Shown here in pieces: positions 23,686 through 31,464 of a stretch of 31,823 nucleotides of DNA. Made by a program: the position numbers and the translations under genes. Numbering within the stretch: the stretch's first letter is position 1; the number at the start of each line of letters is the position of its first letter. The DNA is from Desulfuromonadaceae bacterium UBA2294 (GTDB taxonomy: Bacteria > Desulfobacterota > Desulfuromonadia > Desulfuromonadales > UBA2294), in assembly GCA_002345625.1 (NCBI GenBank), contig DDWE01000080.1, positions 1 to 31,823 of the forward strand, in the 5' to 3' direction. The notes below the pieces were generated by a model. It saw nothing but the letters and a program-made list of their open reading frames with translations. It was not told the origin of the DNA and ran no database searches.

Positions 23686-25586
23686 ATACTCAACCAATCT
23701 CCCCAGCCTCGCTGCTGAATGATCCCGAACTGCTGCGGCGCCTCAAAGGGATGTCGTCGGCGGAAATGCGTCAGCTCGCTTTTGAGCTGCGTGAACAGAT
23801 TATCGATGTTGTGGCCGCCAACGGTGGCCACCTTGCCAGTTCTCTCGGTGTGGTCGAACTGACCATCGCTCTGCACCGGGTGTTCAATTCCCCTGTCGAC
23901 AAAATTGTCTGGGACGTCGGCCATCAGGCCTACGCTCACAAGTTACTTACCGGGCGCAGTGAGCGCTTCGCAACGCTGCGCCAGCTTGATGGTATCAGCG
24001 GCTTTCCCAAGCGCAAGGAGAGTGAGCACGACTGTTTTGATGTCGGGCACTCCAGCACCTCGATTTCTGCCGCTCTCGGCATGGTGGCGGCACGTGGCAT
24101 TCGCGGCAGTAAAGAGAAGGTGGTGGCCGTTATCGGTGATGGTTCCCTGACCGCCGGGATTGCATTTGAGGGCTTGAACCATGCTGGTCACTTGAATAAA
24201 GACATGCTGGTGATCCTCAACGATAACGACATGTCGATCTCGCCCAATGTCGGGGCGCTCTCCGCATTTTTCAGCAAAAGACTCACCTCGGATTTCTTTG
24301 TCCGGATGAAACGTGAAACAGAGAACCTCCTCGATAGTGTTCCTAAAATCGGCAAGGATCTCCGGCGCTTGGCAAAGAAAGTTGAAGAATCAGTTAAAGG
24401 GTTTCTGACGCCGGGGATGCTGTTTGAAGCCTTTGGTTTTGACTATGTTGGGCCGGTCGATGGGCACGACCTTGAAGAGCTGATTCAGATGCTCGAAAAC
24501 GCGTCACGCATGGACGGCCCGATCCTGGTTCATGTCATGACTAAAAAAGGGAAAGGGTACCGACCAGCCGAGTCAAGCCCGTCCCTGTTTCATGGTGTCG
24601 GCCCTTTTGATCGCGAATCCGGGGTCGTGACCAAGTTTCCCGGACCGCCGAGTTACACCGCTATTTTCGGCGAGACTCTTGTTAAACTGGCTGCAAAAGA
24701 TGAGCGCATCGTCGCCATCACAGCCGCGATGGTCGAAGGGACAGGCCTCAGTGCCTTTGCCGAAGCCTACCCTCAGCGTTTTTTCGATGTCGGGATTGCC
24801 GAACAACACGCCGTCACTTTCGCCGCCGGTCTCGCCGTTCAGGGTTTGAAGCCGGTCTGTGCCATCTACTCCACCTTTATGCAGCGTGCATACGACAACG
24901 TGTTGCACGATGTCTGTCTGCAGCAACTTCCGGTTACGTTTGCCCTCGACCGCGGCGGTCTGGTCGGTGCCGACGGCCCGACTCATCACGGGGTCTTCGA
25001 CCACTCTTTTTTGCGCCACATTCCTCATCTGGTCTTTATGGTCCCGCGTAACGAAGTCGAATTGCAGCGAGCCATGGTGACAGCGGCGGCCCATGATGGC
25101 CCTATCGCTTATCGTTATCCTCGCGGTAACGGCAGCGGTCTGACTCTGTGTGATGATCCACAGCCGTTTTCGATTGGTCAGGGTGAGTTGTTGCGTGAGG
25201 GGCGAGACGCTGTGATCATCGCTGTCGGCAACGCGGTACAGGAGGCTTTGACTGCAGCCGATATCCTCGCCGGGGAAGGGCAGGAGGTGGCGGTTATTGA
25301 TGCCCGTTTTATCAAACCCCTTGATGATACGTTGATCATCGAGTCTGTCCAGAAATACCGGCGCTTGCTGACGGTTGAGGAGAACGTGGTGCAGGGAGGG
25401 TTTGGTTCGGCGGTCCTGGAGCTTCTGGTTGCAAACGGCGTTCAGGTGCCGATTGAGCTGGTCGGCCTGCCGGACGATTTCGTCGAGCAGGGGTCACAGT
25501 CTGAACTGCGCTCCCGCTACGGAATCGACGCCGCCGGTATCGCCAGACGATTGCGGTCTCTTTGCCAGCTGAATCCGGACGCATAG
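23682..25586 (+). CDS. dxs: 1-deoxy-D-xylulose-5-phosphate synthase
   Basis: The 634-residue thiamine-diphosphate enzyme that joins pyruvate and glyceraldehyde 3-phosphate, the first step of the methylerythritol phosphate pathway. Visible marks are GGHLASSLG (48-56), the TPP site GDGSLTAG (152-159) through LNDNDMSIS (179-187), the transketolase glutamate in GIAEQHAVTF, and DRGGLVGADGPTHHG. The C-terminal transketolase domain is complete. The start is GTG 23682, overlapping the ispA stop. The organism may carry another dxs copy, as Geobacter species do, but none is in this window. Confidence 0.97.
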   Translation: MNTQPISPASLLNDPELLRRLKGMSSAEMRQLAFELREQIIDVVAANGGHLASSLGVVELTIALHRVFNSPVDKIVWDVGHQAYAHKLLTGRSERFATLRQLDGISGFPKRKESEHDCFDVGHSSTSISAALGMVAARGIRGSKEKVVAVIGDGSLTAGIAFEGLNHAGHLNKDMLVILNDNDMSISPNVGALSAFFSKRLTSDFFVRMKRETENLLDSVPKIGKDLRRLAKKVEESVKGFLTPGMLFEAFGFDYVGPVDGHDLEELIQMLENASRMDGPILVHVMTKKGKGYRPAESSPSLFHGVGPFDRESGVVTKFPGPPSYTAIFGETLVKLAAKDERIVAITAAMVEGTGLSAFAEAYPQRFFDVGIAEQHAVTFAAGLAVQGLKPVCAIYSTFMQRAYDNVLHDVCLQQLPVTFALDRGGLVGADGPTHHGVFDHSFLRHIPHLVFMVPRNEVELQRAMVTAAAHDGPIAYRYPRGNGSGLTLCDDPQPFSIGQGELLREGRDAVIIAVGNAVQEALTAADILAGEGQEVAVIDARFIKPLDDTLIIESVQKYRRLLTVEENVVQGGFGSAVLELLVANGVQVPIELVGLPDDFVEQGSQSELRSRYGIDAAGIARRLRSLCQLNPDA

Positions 25587-25630
25587 GCTGACATTACCAT
25601 CTTTCCCCTTTAATGATTCAGGGGTGGTGC

Positions 25631-26185
25631 ATGACAAAATTCAAAATTGTGACCAACGGTGAATTGGCCCTGGGTTATCGTCCGGACGAAGTACGGCGAA
25701 ACCTGAAAGAACTCTGTAAATACGATACGGCAACACTTGCTCAGGTGTTTTCAGGTTTCCCATTTACCTTTAAGGCCGGGCTTGATGAAACGACAGCCGG
25801 TCGCTATAAAGCCGCCCTTGACCGTGCCGGTATCGTCTGTGAGATTGATGACGATCTGCCGGAGATCAAAATCGAAATGGATTCGGTCGATGCTTTTGCC
25901 GTGTCGCATCATCCGCCCGTGGTTCATGTTGAAAAAATGACCTGTCCTAAGTGCGGGGAGCGCCAGATTAAAACCGAGACTTGCGCTGCGTGCGGGGTTC
26001 TGGTTGAAAAGTTTCGCCAGCAGCAACTGGCAAAACAGTTTACGCCCCCCCCTGATACGGAGGCTTTGCCGGAAGAGGAAGAGGTTGAGTCGTCAGGCTC
26101 AAAGCTGAGGGTTTTAGGCTGGTTGTTGTTGGTGGTTTTTCTGGCCATGGTGGGTTTTGGGCTTTACCGGGTGTTTTTTGCCTGA
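25631..26185 (+). CDS. Zinc-ribbon single-pass membrane protein, function unknown
   Basis: A 184-residue protein I do not recognise. Residues about 1-75 form a compact alpha/beta region with the stretch VRRNLKELCKYD, lacking a signal peptide. A four-cysteine zinc ribbon follows (CPKC at 105-108, CAAC at 118-121), then a proline/glutamate-rich linker (about 138-156) and one C-terminal helix (about 161-182). This predicts a tail-anchored protein with the soluble part in the cytoplasm. ATG 25631 is preferred, with GGGGTGG just upstream; ATG 25613 lacks a ribosome site. It stands 44 nt after dxs and is closed by a strong terminator. It may be a housekeeping protein of this lineage; no function is proposed. 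Confidence 0.75.
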   Translation: MTKFKIVTNGELALGYRPDEVRRNLKELCKYDTATLAQVFSGFPFTFKAGLDETTAGRYKAALDRAGIVCEIDDDLPEIKIEMDSVDAFAVSHHPPVVHVEKMTCPKCGERQIKTETCAACGVLVEKFRQQQLAKQFTPPPDTEALPEEEEVESSGSKLRVLGWLLLVVFLAMVGFGLYRVFFA

Positions 26186-26242
26186 TTGACACCACAAGAT
26201 AGCCAGATAACAACATTTAAGATTCTTTGAGCGAATGGCCTG

Positions 26243-26275
26243 AAAACGCCTGCTGACAACAGCAGGCGTTTTTTT
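26243..26275 (+). terminator. Bidirectional intrinsic terminator
   Basis: A 13-nt perfect stem (26243-26255 with 26260-26272) with an ACAA loop runs into a seven-T tract on the plus strand. Read on the minus strand, the same stem is followed by four Ts, so it can also end transcription of the convergent receiver-GAF gene. The rest of the 172-bp interval (26186-26357) shows nothing else. Confidence 0.93.
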
Positions 26276-26357
26276 ATTTCTGTCCACAATCACCATAACG
26301 AGTTGGATTTTAGCTGGCTGGGTCTTTGCCTGAAGAAACTCAAAAAGGGTGGAGCGA

Positions 26358-27344
26358 TCATGTCTCCTTGGCCGGCGCCTTCCTGATTTTCTTCTTCAAC
26401 TGGTGGATCTCTCCGGTTTTCTCCAGGACCAGACAGGCATGGTGGGCAATCTGGATCAGGAAGTGGAGTTCATGCTCGGTGAATTCGTAACCTTCCCGGT
26501 GACCGCTTAAAACCAGGACGCCGACTTCTCGTTTCAGAAAACGTAGTGGCGCCAACAACAGGCCGGGGCCGGCGAGAAGGTCACTCAATTCGGTGTTGCG
26601 TGCGAGGTCGAACAGCTGAGGCGGCAGCTTCTCTCTCACTAGTTGTGATTGTCCGCGACGGAACAGCTCGGTGGTCAGTCCCTCGGGAATGCCGTCTGCA
26701 TAACGGCGGCAAAGGGCGGGATTGATGCCGCTTCCGGCCTTGAGTTTGAGCTGTCCGCTGCGTTGGTCCAGCAGAGCGATAAAGCCTCGACGTGCGCTAA
26801 TAGTCTTTACCGCCGAGGTCAGTAGAATTTTGAACACGTCGAGAACATCGGTGGCGGCGGCAACCTGTTCCATCGACTCGTTGATCGCTTTGAGGAGTTT
26901 GAGCGCATGTTGGAGGTCACTGTTTTGCCGTTCAAGGGTCTGCATCAGCTGCGAGTTTTCGCTACGCAGGCCGATGTGGGTAAAGACGCGCTCCAGCGCT
27001 TTGTCGAGGATTTCACCTGTATCGATCGGCCGGACAATAAAATCGTATGCGCCAAGACGCAACGCTTGTAGCAGGTTGAACGAAGAGGAGTTGTTGGTGA
27101 GCAGGATAACTTCTGTTGCCGGATGCTGGTTTTTGACTTTTTGCAGCAGGAACAGACCACTCATGGTCGGCAGTTCGGTTTCGGTGAGAATGAGATGAAT
27201 ATCGAGTTGAATCAGCAACTCGAGCGCGTCTTCGCAGTTTGATGCCTCGACAACAGTGCAATTGCGTTTTTCAAGCAGTTTGCGTAACTGCAGGCGACGA
27301 TCGTCAAAATCATCGACAATCAGGATGCGCTGTTCACTCTTCAT
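26358..27344 (-). CDS. Receiver-GAF protein lacking the phospho-acceptor aspartate
   Basis: A 328-residue cytoplasmic protein. Residues 1-120 are a response-regulator receiver fold: acidic pocket D11-D12, Thr 83 and a typical LGAYDFIVRPID ending. The phosphorylation position is Glu 55 (LILTETELP) and the conserved Lys is Arg 105. A coiled linker (about 125-165) leads to a GAF domain (about 168-312) and a basic tail. There is no DNA-binding, GGDEF or kinase domain. It may act as a ligand- or redox-sensing adaptor whose receiver is locked or binds partners without phosphorylation. The start is ATG 27344, with AGGGG 4 nt upstream; a longer TTG start (27371) is less likely. It is followed upstream in the genome by resB, 81 nt away on the same strand. 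Confidence 0.82.
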   Translation of the reverse strand: MKSEQRILIVDDFDDRRLQLRKLLEKRNCTVVEASNCEDALELLIQLDIHLILTETELPTMSGLFLLQKVKNQHPATEVILLTNNSSSFNLLQALRLGAYDFIVRPIDTGEILDKALERVFTHIGLRSENSQLMQTLERQNSDLQHALKLLKAINESMEQVAAATDVLDVFKILLTSAVKTISARRGFIALLDQRSGQLKLKAGSGINPALCRRYADGIPEGLTTELFRRGQSQLVREKLPPQLFDLARNTELSDLLAGPGLLLAPLRFLKREVGVLVLSGHREGYEFTEHELHFLIQIAHHACLVLEKTGEIHQLKKKIRKAPAKET

Positions 27345-27425
27345 TTTTCCCCTGTCTGGCTCCTGTCCCAACGGCCTAACTATATCATATCCGGACGAAA
27401 TTGCGCGGATTGACAGGTTTAGAAG

Positions 27426-28430
27426 CTAGCGAATTTCAGGGCGGTCGCCGCGCCGCCGTTTGGCGTAAAAGGAGAACAGTGCCACGACCACCCCGAGTGT
27501 TAAAAGAATGCTGCCGATCGATGCGATCCGTAATCCAGGGTCGTGATTGATCGTCAATTCACTGGTGGCTAGCAGTAGTGGTCGTCGAATGATCGGGTTG
27601 AACCCGGCTTGGCGCAAAGGCGCGGCAACGGGCTGTTGACTTGAATACCACCCCTGCCAAACTGTCTCCCCCGCGATAAACAGGGTCAGATTGACATAAG
27701 CATTATTCGCGTCGCTATGGATCGCATTAACGCGTAGATCTGTCGTCTCGTTCAGTCGGATGATTGCACCAGGGGTCAGATCCGCTGCATAGCCAAGATC
27801 AGGCAGAATGACGTTGAATCCGATGATCTGTTGGTCACTACCGCTGGCGACGATGGTGGCGTCATTGATGAACAGCGGAGTGTTGGCGTGCAGGGTGGTG
27901 CTGCTGATAATGCTGTCCCCGTGCAAGACGCTGATATTGTGCAGCAGATCAATCGGGCGGCCACTGGTGCCGATGACTGGTGCGATCGAATCGAGGCGCA
28001 GGAAGTAGCCGGGCTGGGTTGGTAGTGGCTGCACTTCTCCAGTGCGTAGGCTGAGATGGGCACGATCTCCAGCGAAGCTCCCCCAGAAATAAGCGATGAC
28101 CACCAGCACAAAGCCGAGGTGGATCAGATACTCACCGGTTTTGCGCCAGCGGGAACGGAAACGGAGCAGCCAGTCGATGAAACAGCACAGGGTGTTTGCT
28201 GCCAGCAGCAGAACCATCACACCGGTCAGATAGAACCAACTGGAAAGCAGAGGGGCTTTGTGGCCGAAACTACGTTGCCAATCGAGAAAACTGTAGTTGT
28301 CGAGTCCGGCAAAGACCTGCGGATTGAACTGCATCAGCAAGGAGCCGGCAATGGCGATAGCGGTTGCCAGCGACGCCAGAACTATCGCCACTTTCAGGGA
28401 GCAAAACCATGACCAGATACGCGTAAACAC
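27426..28430 (-). CDS. resB: Cytochrome c maturation protein ResB
   Basis: A 334-residue membrane protein of the system II (Ccs) cytochrome c synthase. It opens with the family pattern of a short basic/aromatic tail and helix (LKVAIVLASLATAIAIAG), then further helices (about 63-83 and 102-118), a periplasmic beta-rich region (about 120-300) and a final helix (about 303-325). With CcsA it delivers heme to apocytochromes outside the membrane. It starts at GTG 28430, 4 nt downstream of the ccsA stop, with GGAG placed 7 nt before it inside the end of ccsA. It is shorter than many ResB proteins but has both ends. Need for this system is obvious from the two multiheme cytochromes in the window. Confidence 0.88.
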   Translation of the reverse strand: MFTRIWSWFCSLKVAIVLASLATAIAIAGSLLMQFNPQVFAGLDNYSFLDWQRSFGHKAPLLSSWFYLTGVMVLLLAANTLCCFIDWLLRFRSRWRKTGEYLIHLGFVLVVIAYFWGSFAGDRAHLSLRTGEVQPLPTQPGYFLRLDSIAPVIGTSGRPIDLLHNISVLHGDSIISSTTLHANTPLFINDATIVASGSDQQIIGFNVILPDLGYAADLTPGAIIRLNETTDLRVNAIHSDANNAYVNLTLFIAGETVWQGWYSSQQPVAAPLRQAGFNPIIRRPLLLATSELTINHDPGLRIASIGSILLTLGVVVALFSFYAKRRRGDRPEIR

Positions 28431-28434
28431 TGGG

Positions 28435-29238
28435 CTACTCCAGAGGGTGGTTGCTCGCCATCAGTAAGCCGATACCGAGATAGGTGAACAGTACGACGCC
28501 AAAGCCGGCAATGGAGAGCCAGGCATAGCCGCGCCCTTGCCAGCGGCGGACAAACTTTGCATGGCACATGCCGCCGTAGAACATCCAGACGATAGACGAC
28601 CAGACACTCTTGATGTTCCAGGAGAAGTAATAGCCCCAGGCGACTTGCGCCCAGATACTGCCAAAGACCATACACAGGGTAAACAGGGCAAACCCGAGGA
28701 ATATGGCTTCTTCGTTCATCTTGCGCAGTTCGCTCAGGTTCGGTAACAGAACCGTCTGTAAGCGTTCCTGGATCAGGTAGAGAACGCCAAGGGAGAAGGC
28801 CATTGCGAACAGGGCGTAGCCAGCGAAGGAGAAGATAATGTGCAGGGTGAACAGAGGCGTGTCAAGTGCTGGAATAAGTGGCGGAATCGCTGGGTCGCGG
28901 GGCAGGGCGCTAGCCAGAAGAAGCAGGGTGAGAAAAATGACAAACAGGCCGCTGGCCTGAATTCGATAACGGAGTTCGAAATAGAGATAGGTCGCCGCCA
29001 GGGTCCAACTGAAGAAGAACTGGGTCGAAAACAGGTTGGTCACCGGCAGATAGCCGGCGACGATCCAGCGCCCGAGCAGGCAGGCAGTGTGCAGAGTAAA
29101 AGCGCCAATAAAGAACAAGAGCGTTATGCGCTGCAGGCGCAGTGACGGTCGACGGGTTTGGATCAATGACAGTGTTGTTGCCAGCAGGTAGGCGAAAAAT
29201 GCCCCCTTAAGCAGTAGGATCTGGATGGTTGGTGACAC
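28435..29238 (-). CDS. ccsA: Cytochrome c assembly protein CcsA/ResC, variant WWD motif
   Basis: A polytopic heme-handling protein of about 267 residues with roughly eight helices, the CcsA/ResC family of system II. Candidate heme-ligand histidines are kept: FTLHTACL (His 54), TLHIIFSFAGYA (His 137) and MCH (His 230), numbered from the upstream ATG. The tryptophan-rich WWD segment is altered: WGYYFSWNIKSVWS (205-218) where most members have WGxYWxWDPKExWS. GTG 29238 is chosen as start because GGAGGG lies 4 nt upstream; the in-frame ATG at 29250 overlaps that site and has no ribosome site of its own. ResB follows 4 nt later. Together they should attach heme to exported apocytochromes. Confidence 0.87.
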   Translation of the reverse strand: MSPTIQILLLKGAFFAYLLATTLSLIQTRRPSLRLQRITLLFFIGAFTLHTACLLGRWIVAGYLPVTNLFSTQFFFSWTLAATYLYFELRYRIQASGLFVIFLTLLLLASALPRDPAIPPLIPALDTPLFTLHIIFSFAGYALFAMAFSLGVLYLIQERLQTVLLPNLSELRKMNEEAIFLGFALFTLCMVFGSIWAQVAWGYYFSWNIKSVWSSIVWMFYGGMCHAKFVRRWQGRGYAWLSIAGFGVVLFTYLGIGLLMASNHPLE

Positions 29239-29239
29239 C

Positions 29240-29247
29240 GGGCCCTC
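29240..29247 (-). promoter_or_regulatory. Ribosome binding site that decides the ccsA start
   Basis: On the minus strand GGAGGG (29247-29242) lies 4 nt upstream of GTG 29238. The alternative ATG (29250-29248) directly abuts this site, and the bases before it (CGACCTAA) offer no ribosome site. The shorter GTG start is therefore the better choice. Confidence 0.65.
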
Positions 29248-29278
29248 CATTTAGGTCGTGTGCTGAAAAGCGCTGCGC

Positions 29279-29306
29279 AGTCTAGCATGGATAACGCTGC
29301 GAACAA
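29279..29306 (-). promoter_or_regulatory. Candidate promoter for ccsA-resB
   Basis: On the minus strand TTGTTC (29306-29301) and TAGACT (29284-29279) are separated by 16 nt, and the -10 is preceded by TGC, an extended -10 element. It would start transcription near 29272, about 34 nt before the GTG start. Matches are partial, so confidence is limited. Confidence 0.4.
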
Positions 29307-29395
29307 AAGAATAAGGGGCTGCCTTATTGGGCTGGTGATGCCCTCACACTTTCACCGCGTAGACCTTTTTCCTAGTCCGTTCCTCCTTTTCTATA

Positions 29396-29429
29396 ATTGT
29401 TAACTTGAAATTTATGACTGGTTGACAAT
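29396..29429. promoter_or_regulatory. BirA (bioO)-like operator
   Basis: ATTGTTAAC (29396-29404) and GTTGACAAT (29421-29429) form an inverted repeat with 8 of 9 positions complementary and a 16-nt spacer. This fits the known BirA operator form, TTGTwAAC-N14-16-GTTwACAA. The right half covers the -35 box of the bioW promoter, so biotinyl-AMP-bound BirA would block transcription. Assignment to BirA is from the consensus as I know it and from the bio genes directly downstream. Confidence 0.75.
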
Positions 29430-29450
29430 GCCGGGGACGCGTGCTAGTGT
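29422..29450 (+). promoter_or_regulatory. Promoter of the bioWFH operon
   Basis: A perfect -35 TTGACA (29422-29427) is followed after 17 nt by TAGTGT (29445-29450), preceded by TGC as an extended -10. The predicted start near 29457 leaves a leader of about 50 nt before the bioW ATG at 29507, and rules out the in-frame GTG at 29441 as the translation start. Confidence 0.6.
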
Positions 29451-29506
29451 CGGCCGGCCAAAAGATCCGATTCAGGACCGTATTCTTCAAGCAGGCTGAT
29501 TATTTC

Positions 29507-30286
29507 ATGGACTCTGTTCTCTACAGCATCCGCATGCATGCCAGTCGCGCCCAGCGTCACCTGACCGGTGCAGAAGACCTGGTGCCGGCGGCGCAGATTG
29601 AGTCGGTTTCACATGCTATGCTGAGCCGCGCCTGGATGCACAAGCCAGAGGCGGTCTCTCTTAACGTTGAACCGGTGGCGATGCAGCAGTTGGTGACGGG
29701 ACGGCTTCCTGACCTGACATTGGCGTCGGTCGCCGATGTGTCGTCCGGGCGCCGTCTTGCCTTGTCAGAACTACTCCGCGCCGGAGTGTCGCCGCTGGCG
29801 GCTGAGATGGCTATCTCGTCCATTGCCATGGGCGCATCGTGCGAAGGTGGTGTTATGCGCGGTGCCATGCTGGTCGATGCCGGTAGCGGGCAACGTCGGG
29901 AGACGGACCAGGCTCGTGGCGTTCGTGCGACCCGCCTCGGCATGTCGGAAGAGGCGCAGGTTGTCTGTGAAAAGCTGCTGGCAGGGGAGGGCCTGCAACA
30001 TTTTCGCACCCGTGAGGCCCTGGTTCTTTCCGCAAAAGTGCTGGCTGCACCTGGTGTGATTGCTGAACTTTGCTGGTCGGATGATCCGGAGTACACTGCT
30101 GGGTACGTTGCGTCACCCAAAGGCGGCTATCTGCGCATCCCACAGTTAAAAGCGCGGGGTGATATATACGGTGGGCGCGCCTTCTTTCTGGCTGCAGGGT
30201 CCGATCCGTTAGCGGCGGTCAATTTCCTTGAACAGACCCCGTTTCTGGTCACGGATGTCGGCCATGTTCGTCGGGAGGAGATCTGA
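29507..30286 (+). CDS. bioW: 6-carboxyhexanoate-CoA ligase (pimeloyl-CoA synthetase)
   Basis: A 259-residue enzyme that activates free pimelate with ATP and CoA to pimeloyl-CoA for biotin synthesis. Family-wide stretches are plain: LYSIRMHASR (5-14) with HLTGAE (18-23), RGAMLVDAGSGQRR (118-131), GVRATRLG (138-145), TREALVLSAKV (168-178) and AELCWSDDPEYTAGYVA (186-202). The length equals that of Bacillus subtilis BioW. ATG 29507 is chosen since it places the conserved start motif at residue 5; a GTG at 29441 lies upstream of the predicted transcription start. The stop overlaps the bioF ATG (TGATG). It is preceded by a BirA-type operator. Its presence implies a source of free pimelate or its uptake. 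Confidence 0.95.
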   Translation: MDSVLYSIRMHASRAQRHLTGAEDLVPAAQIESVSHAMLSRAWMHKPEAVSLNVEPVAMQQLVTGRLPDLTLASVADVSSGRRLALSELLRAGVSPLAAEMAISSIAMGASCEGGVMRGAMLVDAGSGQRRETDQARGVRATRLGMSEEAQVVCEKLLAGEGLQHFRTREALVLSAKVLAAPGVIAELCWSDDPEYTAGYVASPKGGYLRIPQLKARGDIYGGRAFFLAAGSDPLAAVNFLEQTPFLVTDVGHVRREEI

Positions 30287-31464
30287 TGCGGGACTGGGCA
30301 CGTCACCTCGATCATCTGGCTTCTACCGATATGCTGCGCAGTCTGCGTACACTCTCCGGCCCGCAGGGGGCACAGGTGGTCCTGGACGGACAACAGGTGC
30401 TGATGCTCTGCTCCAATAACTATCTCGGGCTGGCCAACCATCCAGCCCTGATTGAAGCGGCTTGCCGAGCGACGGTAGATTATGGTGTCGGCAGCAGCGG
30501 CAGCCGATTACTTTCCGGCTCCATGACTCTGCACGCCGCTTTTGAGCAACGACTGGCCGCCTTTAAGGGGACGCCTGCCGCGCTCCTGTTCAACAGCGGC
30601 TACGCTGCCAATACTGGCATCCTCTCCGGGCTGTTTACGGCCGACGACGTTATCTTTTCGGATGCTCTCAATCATGCTTCGATCATTGATGGCTGTCGAC
30701 TGTCGGCGGCGAAGACTATTGTCTATCCGCATGCCGATGTTGCAGCTCTTGCGGCACTGATGGAGCATGAGCGTCCCCGGCGCCGGGGTCGCTGGCTGAT
30801 CGTGACCGACGGGGTCTTCAGCATGGACGGCGATATGGCGCCACTGGCCGATCTTTGCGCGCTCAAAGACGCAAACGATGCGCTGCTGATGGTCGACGAC
30901 GCGCATGGTACCGGTGTTCTCGGGGCCACTGGTCGAGGCAGTGGTGAGGTCTGCGGTTGTTTGGAGTGCATCGATCTGCACATGGGGACTCTCGGTAAAG
31001 GGCTGGGGGGGTTCGGTGCCTACCTGGCGGGGCCACAGACAGTGATCGATACACTGGTTAATCTTAGCCGGCCATTTATTTTCTCCACCAGTCTCCCTCC
31101 TGCGGTGCCGGCAGCAGCCATCGCTGCCCTCGATATCGTTGACTCATCAGAAGGGGAACAGTTGCGCCGACAGCTCGCTCGTAACCAGCAACTGTTCGTC
31201 GCGACTTTACAGGCTGGCGGTGCTGAACTGACCGCGACGACCACGCAGATTGTCCCGATTCTGACCCGAACACCGGGGCGGACCCTGCAGGCAGCGAAGC
31301 AACTGCTTACCGACGGGATTTTGCTGCAAGGAGTGCGACCACCGACGGTTCCTGAAGGGGGTTGCCGATTGCGGGCAACGCTGATGGCAACGCACAGCCG
31401 TGAACAGCTGACCCTCGCCGCGTTAAAAATTCTGTCTCGTCTTCACGAGTTGCCTTCATGTTGA
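30286..31464 (+). CDS. bioF: 8-amino-7-oxononanoate synthase
   Basis: A 392-residue PLP enzyme that condenses pimeloyl-CoA (or pimeloyl-ACP) with alanine. Visible marks are SNNYLGLA (43-50), GVGSSGSRLLSGS (67-79), FSDALNHASIIDG (124-136), the cofactor-binding DDAHGTGVLG (204-213) and the Schiff-base lysine in GTLGKGLGGFGAYLAG (Lys 238). The length is normal for BioF; other alpha-oxoamine synthases (Kbl, HemA, Spt) are less likely given bioW and a bioH-like gene on either side. It overlaps bioW by one base and the next gene by seven, so translation is coupled. Confidence 0.96.
   Translation: MRDWARHLDHLASTDMLRSLRTLSGPQGAQVVLDGQQVLMLCSNNYLGLANHPALIEAACRATVDYGVGSSGSRLLSGSMTLHAAFEQRLAAFKGTPAALLFNSGYAANTGILSGLFTADDVIFSDALNHASIIDGCRLSAAKTIVYPHADVAALAALMEHERPRRRGRWLIVTDGVFSMDGDMAPLADLCALKDANDALLMVDDAHGTGVLGATGRGSGEVCGCLECIDLHMGTLGKGLGGFGAYLAGPQTVIDTLVNLSRPFIFSTSLPPAVPAAAIAALDIVDSSEGEQLRRQLARNQQLFVATLQAGGAELTATTTQIVPILTRTPGRTLQAAKQLLTDGILLQGVRPPTVPEGGCRLRATLMATHSREQLTLAALKILSRLHELPSC

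Noticed and set aside
28056..28412. 118-codon open frame on the plus strand opposite resB
   Set aside because: It is an antisense shadow with low-complexity charged composition and no ribosome site.
29310..29328. Hairpin AATAAGG-loop-CCTTATT upstream of ccsA
   Set aside because: There is no T tract on either strand and the stem is seven pairs; no regulatory class is recognised.
29441..29506. GTG-started N-terminal extension of bioW
   Set aside because: It lies across the predicted -10 box and upstream of the expected transcription start, and the family start motif fits ATG 29507.
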